A stretch of 64,000 nt of DNA. It comes from Pseudomonas grandcourensis. GTDB lineage: Bacteria; Pseudomonadota; Gammaproteobacteria; Pseudomonadales; Pseudomonadaceae. The stretch lies in contig NZ_CP150919.1 in assembly GCF_039909015.1 (NCBI RefSeq), forward strand, positions 5,928,501 to 5,992,500, written 5' to 3'. Each line of letters opens with the position of its first letter. Positions within the stretch are counted from its first letter, which is position 1. A program made the position numbers and the translations under genes. This document shows positions 17,651 through 27,020 of the stretch, piece after piece. The notes under the pieces were generated by a model that was given only the letters and a program-made list of their open reading frames with translations, was not told the origin of the DNA and searched no databases.

Positions 17651-18658
17651 CTAGTGGTAGCCGTCTTCATGGGTCACCTTGCCGCGGAACACGTAGTAGC
17701 TCCAGAAGGTGTAGCCCAGGATGAACGGGATGATGAACAGCGTGCCCACCAGCATGAAGCCCTGGCTTTGCGGCGGCGCGGCGGCATCCCAGATCGAGAT
17801 CGACGGCGGGATGATGTTCGGCCACAGGCTGATGCCCAAGCCGCTGTAACCGAGGAAGATCAGCACCAGGGTCAGCAGGAACGGCGTGTAATGCGCGTTG
17901 CGGGCCACGGCGCGGATCAGGCCGTACATCGTCACCAGCACCAGGATCGGCACCGGCATGAACCAGAACAGATTCGGCATGGTGAACCAGCGGGCGGCGA
18001 TATCCGTGTGGGCCAACGGGGTCCAGATGCTGACGATGCCGATCACCGCCAGCAGCACGAAGGCCAATGGCCGTGCCAGGTCATGCATCTGTTCCTGCAA
18101 CTTGCCTTCGGTCTTCATGATCAGCCAGGTGCAACCGAGCAACGCATAAGCAACCACCAGCGCCGCACCACAGAACATCGTGAACGGTGTCAGCCAGTCC
18201 AGTGAACCACCGGCGAACTGCCGGTTGACCACCGGCAGCCCATCGATGAACGCGCCGAGCGCAACGCCCTGGAAAAACGTCGCAGTGACCGAACCACCGA
18301 TGAACGCCTTGTCCCACAGGTGACGCTTGTCGTCCCTGGCCTTGAAGCGGAACTCGAAGGCCACGCCGCGGAAGATCAACCCGATCAACATCAGTATCAG
18401 CGGCAGGTACAACGCCGAGAGCACCACCGAGTAGGCCAGCGGAAACGCGCCGAACAACGCCGCGCCCCCCAACACCAGCCAGGTCTCATTGCCGTCCCAC
18501 ACAGGGGCGACGGTGTTCATCATCACATCGCGATCGGTCTTGCCCGGAATGAACGGGAAGAGAATGCCGATGCCCAGGTCGAAACCGTCCATGACTACGT
18601 ACATCATGATGCCGAAGATGATGATCACGGCCCAGATCAGCGGAAGATCAATACCCAT
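17651..18658 (-). CDS. cioB: cyanide-insensitive terminal oxidase subunit II
   Basis: This is the CydB-type subunit of a bd-family quinol oxidase in the inner membrane. It has eight or nine hydrophobic helices in 335 residues, with the family N-terminus MGIDLPLIWAVIIIFGIMMYVVMDGFDLGIGIL and RDVMMNTVAPVWDGNETWLVLGG. The cioA stop and the cioB start are three bases apart. The CIO oxidase supports respiration with cyanide present or under high oxygen. Confidence 0.95.
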   Translation of the reverse strand: MGIDLPLIWAVIIIFGIMMYVVMDGFDLGIGILFPFIPGKTDRDVMMNTVAPVWDGNETWLVLGGAALFGAFPLAYSVVLSALYLPLILMLIGLIFRGVAFEFRFKARDDKRHLWDKAFIGGSVTATFFQGVALGAFIDGLPVVNRQFAGGSLDWLTPFTMFCGAALVVAYALLGCTWLIMKTEGKLQEQMHDLARPLAFVLLAVIGIVSIWTPLAHTDIAARWFTMPNLFWFMPVPILVLVTMYGLIRAVARNAHYTPFLLTLVLIFLGYSGLGISLWPNIIPPSISIWDAAAPPQSQGFMLVGTLFIIPFILGYTFWSYYVFRGKVTHEDGYH

Positions 18659-18661
18659 GAT

Positions 18662-20098
18662 TCAAATCTCCTTGGTCAGGTTGTGGCCGGCATCGGCGTG
18701 ATCGTCGTCGGCTGCGGACAACGGCCGGGCCGGTGTGCGTTTCTGGCCGGGGCCACCGTCGTTGGTTTCCTTGCCTTCGTCGGTCTTCGGCCCCTTGCGC
18801 ACCAGGCGCATCATGTAGCCAAGACCGGCGCCAAACAGCGCGAAATAAACCACGACAAACAGGATCAGGGTGATGCTCATCTGCATGAAGCTATGGTTGG
18901 ACGACGCATCCGCCGTACGCATCAGGCCATAGACCACCCACGGCTGACGGCCGATTTCCGTGGTGAACCAGCCAGCGAGGATCGCGATCAGGCCGGACGG
19001 CCCCATCCACAGCGCCAGGTACAGGAACGGCCGCGAGGTGTAGAGGGTGTCGCGCTTGCGCAGCCACAGGCTCCACAAACCAGTGAAGATCATCAGGAAG
19101 CCCAGGCCCACCATGACCCGGAACGACCAGAACACGATGGTCGAATTCGGCCGGTCTTCAGGCGGGAACTCCTTGAGCGCCGGCACCTGTTTGTCCAGGG
19201 AGTGCGTGAGGATCAGGCTGCCCAGGTACGGGATCTCGACGGCGAACTTGGTTTTTTCCTCCTTCATGTCCGGCCAGCCGAACAGGATCAGCGGGGTCGC
19301 CTCGTTGCCCTTGTTTTCCCAGTGCCCCTCGATCGCGGCGATTTTCGCCGGCTGATGCTCAAGTGTATTGAGGCCGTGGAAGTCACCGATGACCGCCTGG
19401 ATCGGCGCAACGATCAACGCCATCCACATGGCCATCGAGAGCATTTTGCGGATCGCCGGGTTGTCCTTGCCGCGCAGCAAATGCCAGGCCGCGGAAGAAC
19501 CGACGAAGAAGGCCGTGGCGACGAAGGCTGCCGTGGCCATGTGCATCAGGCGATACGGGAACGATGGGTTGAAGATAATCGCCAGCCAGTCGGTGGGTAT
19601 GACCTGACCGTTGACGATCTCGAAGCCCTGCGGGGTCTGCATCCAGCTGTTGGAAGCGAGAATCCAGAAGGTCGAGATCAACGTACCGATGGCCACCATC
19701 ACGGTGGCGAAGAAGTGCAGGCCACGCCCGACCTTGTTCCAGCCAAACAGCATGACACCCAGGAACCCGGCCTCGAGGAAGAATGCCGTGAGCACTTCAT
19801 AGGTCAGCAACGGCCCGGTCACGGAACCGGCGAAGTCCGAGAAGCGGCTCCAGTTGGTGCCGAACTGATAGGCCATTACCAGACCGGAAACCACCCCCAT
19901 GCCGAAGTTGACGGCAAAGATCTTCGACCAGAAATGGTAGAGGTCACGGTAGGTGTCGTTATGGGTTTTCAGCCACAGGCCTTCGAGTACCGCCAGGTAA
20001 CTCGCCAGGCCGATGGTGATGGCCGGAAACAGGATGTGGAACGAGATGGTGAACGCGAACTGAATTCGGGCGAGATCAAGTGCCTCTAAACCGAACAT
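18662..20098 (-). CDS. cioA: cyanide-insensitive terminal oxidase subunit I
   Basis: This is the catalytic CydA-type subunit with haems b558, b595 and d. The 478 residues show the haem ligand His21 in FTISFHILFPAITIG, the conserved WFTTEIGRQPW segment in the C-terminal half, and a quinol loop short enough to assign the protein to the CioA rather than the E. coli CydA class. The ATG at 20098 is chosen because the extra open frame upstream covers the promoter. A perfect Anr box lies 163 bp upstream, consistent with the known anaerobic repression of cio by Anr. Confidence 0.95.
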   Translation of the reverse strand: MFGLEALDLARIQFAFTISFHILFPAITIGLASYLAVLEGLWLKTHNDTYRDLYHFWSKIFAVNFGMGVVSGLVMAYQFGTNWSRFSDFAGSVTGPLLTYEVLTAFFLEAGFLGVMLFGWNKVGRGLHFFATVMVAIGTLISTFWILASNSWMQTPQGFEIVNGQVIPTDWLAIIFNPSFPYRLMHMATAAFVATAFFVGSSAAWHLLRGKDNPAIRKMLSMAMWMALIVAPIQAVIGDFHGLNTLEHQPAKIAAIEGHWENKGNEATPLILFGWPDMKEEKTKFAVEIPYLGSLILTHSLDKQVPALKEFPPEDRPNSTIVFWSFRVMVGLGFLMIFTGLWSLWLRKRDTLYTSRPFLYLALWMGPSGLIAILAGWFTTEIGRQPWVVYGLMRTADASSNHSFMQMSITLILFVVVYFALFGAGLGYMMRLVRKGPKTDEGKETNDGGPGQKRTPARPLSAADDDHADAGHNLTKEI

Positions 20099-20491
20099 AA
20101 GTCTTCCTCTGTCAGGTAGTACGGCTGCTGGCTGGAAGCCTGCACCCACGGCCCCCACGGATATGGAGTGTGGCGAATCTCTGTTTGTTCTTTTTTTTGC
20201 ACGCATCACAACGCAGGGAGTCTGGCCTTGCGGCCGCCGGATCAATTCCTTTTGTGGGTTTTGATCTGGATCAATCAACGTTGAAAGAGTAGTCCCAATT
20301 TCGGGGAGGAACCGCGTGGTCTTTTGCCGCGTGACAAGTTGCCTCACGGCTTTTGTCATCAGCAGCAACACATTCCCTGTGGGAGCGTTAAGGAAATCGA
20401 TGTCTGGCTAACTAAATTTTTTGTCACGGCAACTTTCTGTTACAGGTTGGTGATAATCTCGCCGTTCCCCTCTCCCCAGATTTCCCCGCAG
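20099..20491. other. 393-bp divergent promoter region, cioA / MFS exporter
   Basis: No gene is seen. The region contains the Anr box at 20261-20274 and T-rich stretches near 20185-20200 and 20410-20440. Short open frames here have no ribosome sites or family features. Confidence 0.5.
20261..20274. promoter_or_regulatory. Anr/FNR box
   Basis: TTGATCTGGATCAA is an exact match to the Anr/FNR consensus TTGATnnnnATCAA. It lies between cioA and a divergent MFS gene. Anr is known to repress cioAB at low oxygen in P. aeruginosa. Confidence 0.85.
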
Positions 20492-21751
20492 ATGCCCAGC
20501 CAAGAGCCCTTGCTGTTACGTCACCACCGCCCTTTTCTCGCGTTCTGGCTGGCCCGGGTATTTACCGCCAGCGGCTTCCAGATGCTCACCGTGGCCATCG
20601 GCTGGAACCTGTACCAACTGACCGGCAACGTGCTCGACCTGGGGTTGGTCGGCCTGGTCGAGTTCGCCCCGCGCGTGCTGTTCATGCTGCACACCGGGCA
20701 CGTCGCCGACCGCTATGACCGGCGCAAGGTCGCGGCAATCTGCCAATCCCTGCAGGCATTGATCGCCCTGTCGTTGGCCATCGGCAGCGCCACCGATCAT
20801 GTCACCCGGGAAATGATCTTCATCCTGGCCTTCCTGCTCGGTGCCGCTCGCTCCTTTGAAATGCCGACCACCCAGGCCCTGTTGCCAAGTATCGTGCCCA
20901 GCGCGCTGTTTCCCCGTGCAGTGGCCGCCGCACAATCGGCCCAGCAATCAGCCACCATCGTCGCCCCGGCCCTCGGCGGTTTGCTCTACGCCTTCGGCAG
21001 CGTCTGGGTGTATGGCCCGACGGTTCTGTTGTATGTCATCGCCTGTTCGCTGATGCTCAACCTGCCGGCCCGGCAAACCCCGCTGAACAAGGGCAAGGCC
21101 ACTCTGGATTCGCTGTTGGCGGGCATTCGCTTCATCCGCAGTCGTCCGGACATTCTCGGGGCGATCTCCCTCGATCTGTTCGCGGTGCTGTTGGGTGGCG
21201 CCACGGCCTTGCTGCCGGTGTTCGCCAAGGACATTCTGCTGACCGGCCCGTGGGGGCTTGGCCTGCTGCGCTCGGCACCGGCGGTGGGCGCGCTGCTGAT
21301 GTCGCTGTTCCTGGCGCGGTTTGCCGTGGAACGCAACGTCGGGCGGGTGATGTTCACCGCCGTGGGCATCTTCGGCGTGGCAACCATTGCCTTCGGCCTG
21401 TCGACCTCGTTCTGGTTTTCCCTGGCGGTGTTGGTGGTGCTGGGCGCGGCAGACATGATCAGCATGGTGATCCGCGCCTCGTTCGTTCAACTGGAAACCC
21501 CGGACGAAATGCGTGGCCGAGTCAGCGCCGTGAATGGTCTGTTCATCGGTGCCTCGAACCAGTTGGGCGAATTCGAATCGGGCCTTACTGCCCACTGGTT
21601 CGGCACCGTGCCCGCCGTGGTCATGGGCGGGATCGGTACGCTGGTGGTGACCGGGGTGTGGGTCAAGCTGTTCCCGACACTGGCCAGCCGCGATCGCATG
21701 CACGTGGCTAAAGATGAAGAGAAGGAAGAGGCGAAAGTCCAGGCAGGCTAA
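20492..21751 (+). CDS. MFS transporter of the EntS/MFS_3 type
   Basis: This inner-membrane major-facilitator protein of 419 residues has about 12 helices and the conserved loop GHVADRYDRRKVAAI near residue 68. The family includes enterobactin exporter EntS and multidrug exporters; no siderophore gene is adjacent, so the substrate is unknown. The ATG at 20492 begins MPSQEPLLLRHHRPFLAFW; its ribosome site is weak. It is divergent from cioA and ends four bases into the convergent DJ-1-like gene. Confidence 0.8.
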   Translation: MPSQEPLLLRHHRPFLAFWLARVFTASGFQMLTVAIGWNLYQLTGNVLDLGLVGLVEFAPRVLFMLHTGHVADRYDRRKVAAICQSLQALIALSLAIGSATDHVTREMIFILAFLLGAARSFEMPTTQALLPSIVPSALFPRAVAAAQSAQQSATIVAPALGGLLYAFGSVWVYGPTVLLYVIACSLMLNLPARQTPLNKGKATLDSLLAGIRFIRSRPDILGAISLDLFAVLLGGATALLPVFAKDILLTGPWGLGLLRSAPAVGALLMSLFLARFAVERNVGRVMFTAVGIFGVATIAFGLSTSFWFSLAVLVVLGAADMISMVIRASFVQLETPDEMRGRVSAVNGLFIGASNQLGEFESGLTAHWFGTVPAVVMGGIGTLVVTGVWVKLFPTLASRDRMHVAKDEEKEEAKVQAG

Positions 21752-22299
21752 ACCAACAACTCCCCCGCCACCGCCGTACGTATGGCTTTCCCGCAGAGTT
21801 GCTCCACCAGCGCCAGGGCAAACGCCAAAGCGGCGCCTGAGCCTTGAGCCGTGATGCAGTTGCCGTCGACTACCACCGGTTGATCGACGAAGGTACAGCC
21901 CGACAGTTGATGGCTGGCCGAGGGCAGGCAGGTCATACGCCGTTGACGCAATACGCCGAAGGCCTGCAGCGCCACGGCGGGCGCTTCGGCGATGCCGGCG
22001 AACAGGCGACCGGCCGCCGCCTGATCCTTGATCAATTGTTGCAGGGGTTGGTGGGCTGCCAGGTGCTGCGAACCCACCGCACCGCCGGGCAAGGCAATCA
22101 GGTCGAAGGGTTGCGCCAGCAAGTCCACCAGCATCGCATCGGACGTCAGGCGAGTGCCGCGGGCGCAGGTGAGCATGCGCCGCCCTTCGATACTGGCCAC
22201 CACCACTTCCACTTTGGCGCGGCGCAACACGTCGATCAGGGTGACGGTTTGCAGGTCATCGGTACCCTCGGCAAGGGCAATCAAGGCTCTAAAGGTCAT
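21748..22299 (-). CDS. DJ-1/PfpI family protein lacking the nucleophile Cys
   Basis: This is a 183-residue DJ-1-like flavodoxin fold. The N-terminus ALIALAEGTDDLQTVTLIDVLRRAKVEVVVAS and LIALPGG match YajL/DJ-1. At the nucleophile elbow the usual A-I-C-A-A-P reads GIAEAPAVAL, so the catalytic Cys is Ala and the next residue Glu. The conserved Glu equivalent to human E18 reads Gln (DDLQTV). Glyoxalase or deglycase activity is therefore unlikely, and a binding or redox-independent role is possible. The ATG at 22299 is chosen by alignment of the DJ-1 N-terminus. Confidence 0.85.
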   Translation of the reverse strand: MTFRALIALAEGTDDLQTVTLIDVLRRAKVEVVVASIEGRRMLTCARGTRLTSDAMLVDLLAQPFDLIALPGGAVGSQHLAAHQPLQQLIKDQAAAGRLFAGIAEAPAVALQAFGVLRQRRMTCLPSASHQLSGCTFVDQPVVVDGNCITAQGSGAALAFALALVEQLCGKAIRTAVAGELLV

Positions 22300-22367
22300 C
22301 AGGTGCTGTCCACGGAATGATCTTTTAAGCGTAGTCAGCTTTCCCGCCCCTTGTTCGAGACCTGTGG

Positions 22368-22814
22368 TTACTTGATGTAAAGCTGCGTCGACAGCGTGTT
22401 GCCGGGCGCGTTGATCGAGGTGTTGCTGAAGGTCAGCGTGCCTTCCTGCTTGCCCGCCAGATCGAGGGCATACAAATAGCCGACGGTTTTTTCCCCGGGG
22501 GTGCAACTGGTCAGGTTGCCGTTCTTGAACGCGCAAACCGGTGTCCGTGTGCCGTTCACTTCGAAACCGTCGAGGGCAACATGGGCCTCACGCCCGTAAC
22601 CCACTTCCAGCACGTACACCGTGATGTTCGGGCCATTGTGATCGCAGCGCGTCCGGGTTTGCCCTTCGTCGATGTTCTCGACACCACAGGACGGCGACGC
22701 GACCTTGAGCACTTTCAATTGCGTCAGCGGTGGAGCCGAGGCCGCCACGGCCGCTTGAGCCCCGAGAAACAACGCCATCCCTACTCCGAAGGCGGCAACC
22801 AGACGCTTTTTCAT
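22368..22814 (-). CDS. secreted four-cysteine protein of unknown function (possibly DUF4879)
   Basis: This 148-residue protein starts with a clear Sec signal peptide (MKKRLVAAFGVGMALFLG, cleavage after AVAA near residue 23-25). The mature part has four Cys (SPSCG, RTRCDHNG, PVCAF, LTSCTPG), fitting two disulfides, plus YVLEVGYGREAHV, which recalls DUF4879 proteins. It is probably periplasmic or secreted. No operon partner is seen, and its function is unknown. Confidence 0.7.
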   Translation of the reverse strand: MKKRLVAAFGVGMALFLGAQAAVAASAPPLTQLKVLKVASPSCGVENIDEGQTRTRCDHNGPNITVYVLEVGYGREAHVALDGFEVNGTRTPVCAFKNGNLTSCTPGEKTVGYLYALDLAGKQEGTLTFSNTSINAPGNTLSTQLYIK

Positions 22815-23036
22815 GCAGGCCCCATCCACCCCAAAAAATCAGCGCGCAGTATGGCGCACTTGGCTTTGTCGCAAAACATCGACGACGATCACCGCCAAAG
22901 CAGCCATATTCCCAAGCTACTGGTATGATGCGCGGCTTTTTCCGGCCCACAGTAATTTCCAGGCGCGTTCTGCTGCCTGTGCTTTGCTGTTGAGGTCGAT
23001 ACATTCACGGCGCCCGGCGCGCCACGGGGAGCAGAC

Positions 23037-24332
23037 ATGCTGGAAAGGCTGTTTCAACTCAAGGCACACAACACCAACGTGCGGACCGAGATTCTGGCGG
23101 GCGTCACGACCTTCTTGGCCATGGCCTACATTCTGTTCGTCAACCCGAGCATCCTCGGCGAGACCGGCATGGACAAGGGCGCAGTGTTTGTCGCCACCTG
23201 CCTGGCAGCTGCCATCGGCTCGACGACCATGGGCCTGATCGCCAACTACCCGATCGCCCTCGCACCGGGCATGGGCCTGAACGCCTTCTTCACCTACACC
23301 GTGGTCCTGCACATGGGCCATACCTGGCAAGTGGCGCTGGGCGCGGTGTTCATCTCGGCGGTGTGCTTCTTCCTGCTGTCGATCTTCCGCATCCGTGAAT
23401 GGATCATCAACAGCATCCCGCTGCCGCTGCGCTCGGCGATTGCCGCCGGTATCGGCCTGTTCCTGGCGCTGATCGCCCTGCACAACGCCGGTATCGTGGT
23501 CAGCAACCCGGCGACCATGGTCGGCCTCGGTGACCTGAAACAACCGGCCCCGATCCTCGCCACCCTCGGTTTTGCCCTGATCGTCGCCCTCGAAGCCCTT
23601 GCCGTGCGCGGTGCGGTGCTGATCGGCATTCTGGTGGTGACCATCGTTTCCATCGTGATGGGCTTCACCCCGTTCGGCGGCGTGATGTCGATGCCACCGT
23701 CCCTGGCCCCGACCTTCCTGCAACTGGACATCAAGGGCGCGCTGGACATCGGTCTGGTCAGCGTGATCTTCGCCTTCCTGTTCGTCGATCTGTTCGACAA
23801 CTCCGGCACCCTGATCGGCGTGGCCAAGCGCGCCGGCCTGATGGGCAAGGACGGCCATATGCCGAAAATGGGCCGCGCGCTGATCGCTGACAGCACCGCC
23901 GCCATGGCTGGCTCCCTGCTGGGCACCTCGACCACCACCAGCTACATCGAATCTGCAGCCGGCGTGAGTGCCGGTGGCCGCACCGGCCTGACCGCCGTCG
24001 TGGTGGCGATCCTGTTCCTGCTGGCGCTGTTCTTCTCGCCGCTGGCCGCCAGCGTTCCGGCCTTCGCCACCGCACCGGCACTGCTGTTCGTCGCCGTGCT
24101 GATGACATCCGGCCTGGCCGAAATAGACTGGGACGACATTACTGTCGCCGCGCCGGTGGTGATCACCGCGCTGGCAATGCCGTTCACTTACTCCATCGCC
24201 AATGGCATCGCCTTCGGTTTCATTTCCTGGACCGCCATCAAGCTGATGTCCGGTCGTGGTCGTGAGCTGAACCCGGCGTTGGTGATCCTGTCGATTCTGT
24301 TCGTGATCAAGCTGGGTTGGTTCAACGCATGA
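23037..24332 (+). CDS. NCS2-family (AzgA/GhxP-like) purine permease
   Basis: This inner-membrane proton symporter for adenine, guanine or hypoxanthine has 431 residues and 13-14 helices. Family motifs are [22 protein letters not shown] near residue 17, [16 protein letters not shown] near 78, and [18 protein letters not shown] with [26 protein letters not shown] in the second half. It overlaps trmA by four bases (ATGA), so the two are co-transcribed. Confidence 0.9.
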   Translation: MLERLFQLKAHNTNVRTEILAGVTTFLAMAYILFVNPSILGETGMDKGAVFVATCLAAAIGSTTMGLIANYPIALAPGMGLNAFFTYTVVLHMGHTWQVALGAVFISAVCFFLLSIFRIREWIINSIPLPLRSAIAAGIGLFLALIALHNAGIVVSNPATMVGLGDLKQPAPILATLGFALIVALEALAVRGAVLIGILVVTIVSIVMGFTPFGGVMSMPPSLAPTFLQLDIKGALDIGLVSVIFAFLFVDLFDNSGTLIGVAKRAGLMGKDGHMPKMGRALIADSTAAMAGSLLGTSTTTSYIESAAGVSAGGRTGLTAVVVAILFLLALFFSPLAASVPAFATAPALLFVAVLMTSGLAEIDWDDITVAAPVVITALAMPFTYSIANGIAFGFISWTAIKLMSGRGRELNPALVILSILFVIKLGWFNA

Positions 24333-25408
24333 TTTTTGATTCCCAGGCCTACGCCGTTCAGCTCGAAGAAAAGGTCACGCGCCTGCGTGACCTGCTGGCC
24401 CCGTTCGATGCGCCGGAGCCAGCCGTTTTCGATTCGCCGCTGAAAAACTTCCGCCTGCGCGCCGAGTTCCGCCTGTGGCGCGAGGCCGGCGAGCGTCACT
24501 ACGCGATGTTTTCCCAGGAAGACAAACGCACGCCGATCCTGATCGAAGAGTTCCCGATTGCCAGCCTGCGCATCAACCAGTTGATGCCGCAGTTGAAGGC
24601 AGCGTGGCAAGCGAGTGCGCCCCTGAGCAACAAGCTGTTCCAGGTGGAGTTCCTGACCACTCTGGCTGGCGACGCGATGATCACCCTGTGCTATCACCGC
24701 CCGCTGGACGAGCACTGGCATGCGGCGGCGTCGAAACTGGCAGCCGACCTGAACGTCAGCATCATCGGCCGCTCCAAGGGCAAGCGCGAAGTCATCGGTC
24801 ACGATTATGTGGTCGAGAAGCTGGAAGTCGGCGGTCGCACCTTCAGCTATCGCCAGCCCGAAGGCGCCTTCACCCAGCCCAACGGCACGGTGAACCAGAA
24901 GATGCTCAACTGGGCATACGACGCGCTTGGCGATCGCAGCGACGATTTGCTGGAGCTATATTGCGGCAACGGCAACTTCACCCTGCCGCTCGCTACCCGC
25001 GTGCGCAAAGTGCTGGCCACCGAAATCAGCAAGACCTCGGTCAACGCGGCCTTGAGCAATCTCAGCGAAAACGCTGTGGATAACGTCACCCTGGTGCGTT
25101 TGTCCGCCGAAGAACTGACCGAAGCCCTGAACGAAGTGCGCCCGTTCCGCCGCCTGCACGGCATCGACCTCAAGAGCTACGAGTTCGGCAGTGTGTTCGT
25201 CGACCCACCCCGTGCCGGCATGGACCCGGACACCTGCGAGCTGACCCGGCGCTTCGACAACATCCTGTACATCTCCTGCAACCCGGAGACCCTGGCAGCC
25301 AACATCGCCCAACTGCACGACACCCACCGCATCACCCGATGCGCGATGTTCGACCAGTTCCCGTGGACCCATCACATGGAATCCGGGGTGATGCTGACCC
25401 GGCGTTGA
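24329..25408 (+). CDS. trmA: tRNA (uracil-54-C5)-methyltransferase
   Basis: TrmA makes ribothymidine at position 54 of the tRNA T-loop using S-adenosylmethionine. The 359 residues show [17 protein letters not shown] near residue 208, the DPPRAG motif near 295, and the catalytic Cys in [13 protein letters not shown] near 320, with the base Glu in HHMESGVML at the C-terminus. The ATG at 24329 overlaps the purine permease stop; a terminator follows. Confidence 0.97.
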   Translation: MIFDSQAYAVQLEEKVTRLRDLLAPFDAPEPAVFDSPLKNFRLRAEFRLWREAGERHYAMFSQEDKRTPILIEEFPIASLRINQLMPQLKAAWQASAPLSNKLFQVEFLTTLAGDAMITLCYHRPLDEHWHAAASKLAADLNVSIIGRSKGKREVIGHDYVVEKLEVGGRTFSYRQPEGAFTQPNGTVNQKMLNWAYDALGDRSDDLLELYCGNGNFTLPLATRVRKVLATEISKTSVNAALSNLSENAVDNVTLVRLSAEELTEALNEVRPFRRLHGIDLKSYEFGSVFVDPPRAGMDPDTCELTRRFDNILYISCNPETLAANIAQLHDTHRITRCAMFDQFPWTHHMESGVMLTRR

Positions 25409-25424
25409 TGACAACCGCACCCAC

Positions 25425-25453
25425 AAAAAAGCCGTCCTCGTGACGGTTTTTTT
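25425..25453 (+). terminator. terminator of the permease-trmA operon
   Basis: GCCGTC / GACGGT with a five-base loop has an A-run before it and a run of seven T after it. Confidence 0.85.
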
Positions 25454-25522
25454 GTACTCGTGCGCGGGAGACTGATAAATACTGGATCAGTTACTTCATC
25501 TGATCCCCCGGTGTAATCAATC

Positions 25523-26434
25523 ATGCAGCGACAATTCGACGATCTTCAGTTGGGCAGCATTGAGCTGTTTTGCCTGGCCGCCGAGGCTGGCAGTTTTACT
25601 GCCGCAGCACTGGTGGCGGGTGTCACGCCCGCTGCCGTGAGCCGTTCGGTGTCGCGCATGGAAGAACGCCTGGGCGTGCGCCTGTTTGCGCGCACCACCC
25701 GCAGCGTGAAGCTGACCGACAGTGGTCGCCGCTATTACGAGGAGTGCCGCTTGGCCCTGGCGCAACTGATCGAGGCCCAGCGCGAGGTGATGGGCCAGCA
25801 GCAAGTGCCGTCCGGCACCTTGCGCATCAGTATTCCGACCACCTACGCACATCATCGAATCTTGCCTTTGTTGCCCGAATTTCGGGCGCGCTATCCGGCG
25901 GTTAAGGTCGAGTCGCACATCAGCAATCGCAACATCGATTTCGTCGGCGAAGGCTACGACATGGCGATTCGCGTGCGAGCCATCCCGGATTCCGGCCTGA
26001 TCGCCCGCCCGTTGGAAGATGCTGCCCTGGTGATGATCGCCAGCCCCGACTACCTGAAACGGGCCGGCACTCCGCAAACCCTCGACGACCTCGAAAACCA
26101 CGAGTGCATTCAGTACGAATTGCCCAGCAGCGGCCGGCGCATTGCCTGGTTGTTCAACGATGAAGGCGTACCCCGGGAAATTCTCGCCGAGGGCAGCCTC
26201 AGTTGTTCCGACGATGTACTGGGCGGTGTCACCTTGGCCAAACACGGGGCGGGGTTGTTTCAGACCTATCGTTTTATCGTGGAAAAGGAACTGGCCGACG
26301 GCTCGCTGGTGGAAGTGCTCAAGCCCTATGGCGGGCGCTCCCGGCCGTTTACCTTGCTGTACCCGCAAAGTCGCCATGTACCGCTGCGCTTGAGGGCGTT
26401 CATTGATTTTCTGGTGGAGCATTTGCCGCGCTGA
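25523..26434 (+). CDS. LysR-family regulator
   Basis: This 303-residue protein has a typical LysR helix-turn-helix (GSFTAAALVAGVTPAAVSRSVSRMEERLGVRLFART, residues 24-60) and a periplasmic-binding-like effector domain with RISIPTTYAHHRILPLLPEF from about 92. It belongs to the AaeR/DmlR-like group. It precedes the quinate genes on the same strand, but a 140-bp gap with its own operator separates them, so its targets are uncertain. Confidence 0.85.
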   Translation: MQRQFDDLQLGSIELFCLAAEAGSFTAAALVAGVTPAAVSRSVSRMEERLGVRLFARTTRSVKLTDSGRRYYEECRLALAQLIEAQREVMGQQQVPSGTLRISIPTTYAHHRILPLLPEFRARYPAVKVESHISNRNIDFVGEGYDMAIRVRAIPDSGLIARPLEDAALVMIASPDYLKRAGTPQTLDDLENHECIQYELPSSGRRIAWLFNDEGVPREILAEGSLSCSDDVLGGVTLAKHGAGLFQTYRFIVEKELADGSLVEVLKPYGGRSRPFTLLYPQSRHVPLRLRAFIDFLVEHLPR

Positions 26435-26494
26435 ACTCCGAAAGTGTCCGATCACCGCCCACAACCCTTCAGCGTGCCTTCACTCCAATTGACC

Positions 26495-26512
26495 AAATTA
26501 ACTAGTTAGTAC
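26495..26512 (-). promoter_or_regulatory. shared 18-bp operator at the aroQ promoter
   Basis: Read on the minus strand it is GTACTAACTAGTTAATTT. It differs at three positions from the site at 30695-30712 in the quiC1/MFS promoter. The centre TTAACTAGTTAA is palindromic, as expected for a TetR-family site; the TetR gene of this locus is the likely binder. Confidence 0.65.
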
Positions 26513-26552
26513 AATTTATCTCCACAGGCCGGGATCCTCGGCCGATTCCAAA

Positions 26553-26560
26553 AATAATAA
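26553..26560 (+). promoter_or_regulatory. Hfq/Crc CA motif overlapping the aroQ ribosome site
   Basis: AATAATAA fits AANAANAA and directly abuts the GTGGAGAG ribosome site of aroQ, 14 bases before the ATG. Confidence 0.6.
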
Positions 26561-26574
26561 GTGGAGAGATTCCG

Positions 26575-27015
26575 ATGTCCCCTATCGTTCTGGTGCTCAA
26601 CGGCCCGAACCTGAACCTGCTCGGCACTCGTGAACCGGCGACTTACGGCCACGAAACCCTGGCAGACATTTCGACCCTGTGCGCACGTAGCGCCGAAGAG
26701 TTCGGCCTGGCAGTGGAGTTTCGCCAGACCAACCATGAAGGCGAATTGCTCGACTGGATTCACGCCGCCCGCGGTCGCTGCGCCGGGATCGTCATCAATC
26801 CTGCCGCGTGGACCCACACCTCCGTTGCGATCCGCGATGCCCTGGTCGCCAGCGAACTGCCGGTGATCGAGGTCCACCTGTCCAACGTGCATGCCCGGGA
26901 GCCCTTCCGCCACCACTCGTTCGTATCCGCCATTGCAACGGCGGTGATGGCCGGTTTTGGCAGTCATGGCTATCGCCTGGCGCTGGAACACTTCAGTCAT
27001 CGCTTGAAGGGGTGA
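26575..27015 (+). CDS. aroQ: catabolic type II 3-dehydroquinate dehydratase
   Basis: This enzyme dehydrates 3-dehydroquinate to 3-dehydroshikimate. The 146 residues begin [23 protein letters not shown], with catalytic Tyr24 and His101 ([10 protein letters not shown]), both at canonical positions. It is followed after 5 bp by an AroE-like dehydrogenase and lies in a quinate locus, so it is the catabolic paralogue (like PA0245, aroQ2) rather than the biosynthetic one. The TetR-type operator and the CA motif just upstream point to induction by substrate and repression by preferred carbon sources. Confidence 0.95.
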   Translation: MSPIVLVLNGPNLNLLGTREPATYGHETLADISTLCARSAEEFGLAVEFRQTNHEGELLDWIHAARGRCAGIVINPAAWTHTSVAIRDALVASELPVIEVHLSNVHAREPFRHHSFVSAIATAVMAGFGSHGYRLALEHFSHRLKG

Positions 27016-27020
27016 TCGCA

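Noticed and set aside
18320..20089. 589-codon open frame on the plus strand opposite cioA/cioB
   Set aside because: Translation is H/Q/E/R-rich low-complexity sequence; cioA and cioB on the other strand have full family matches.
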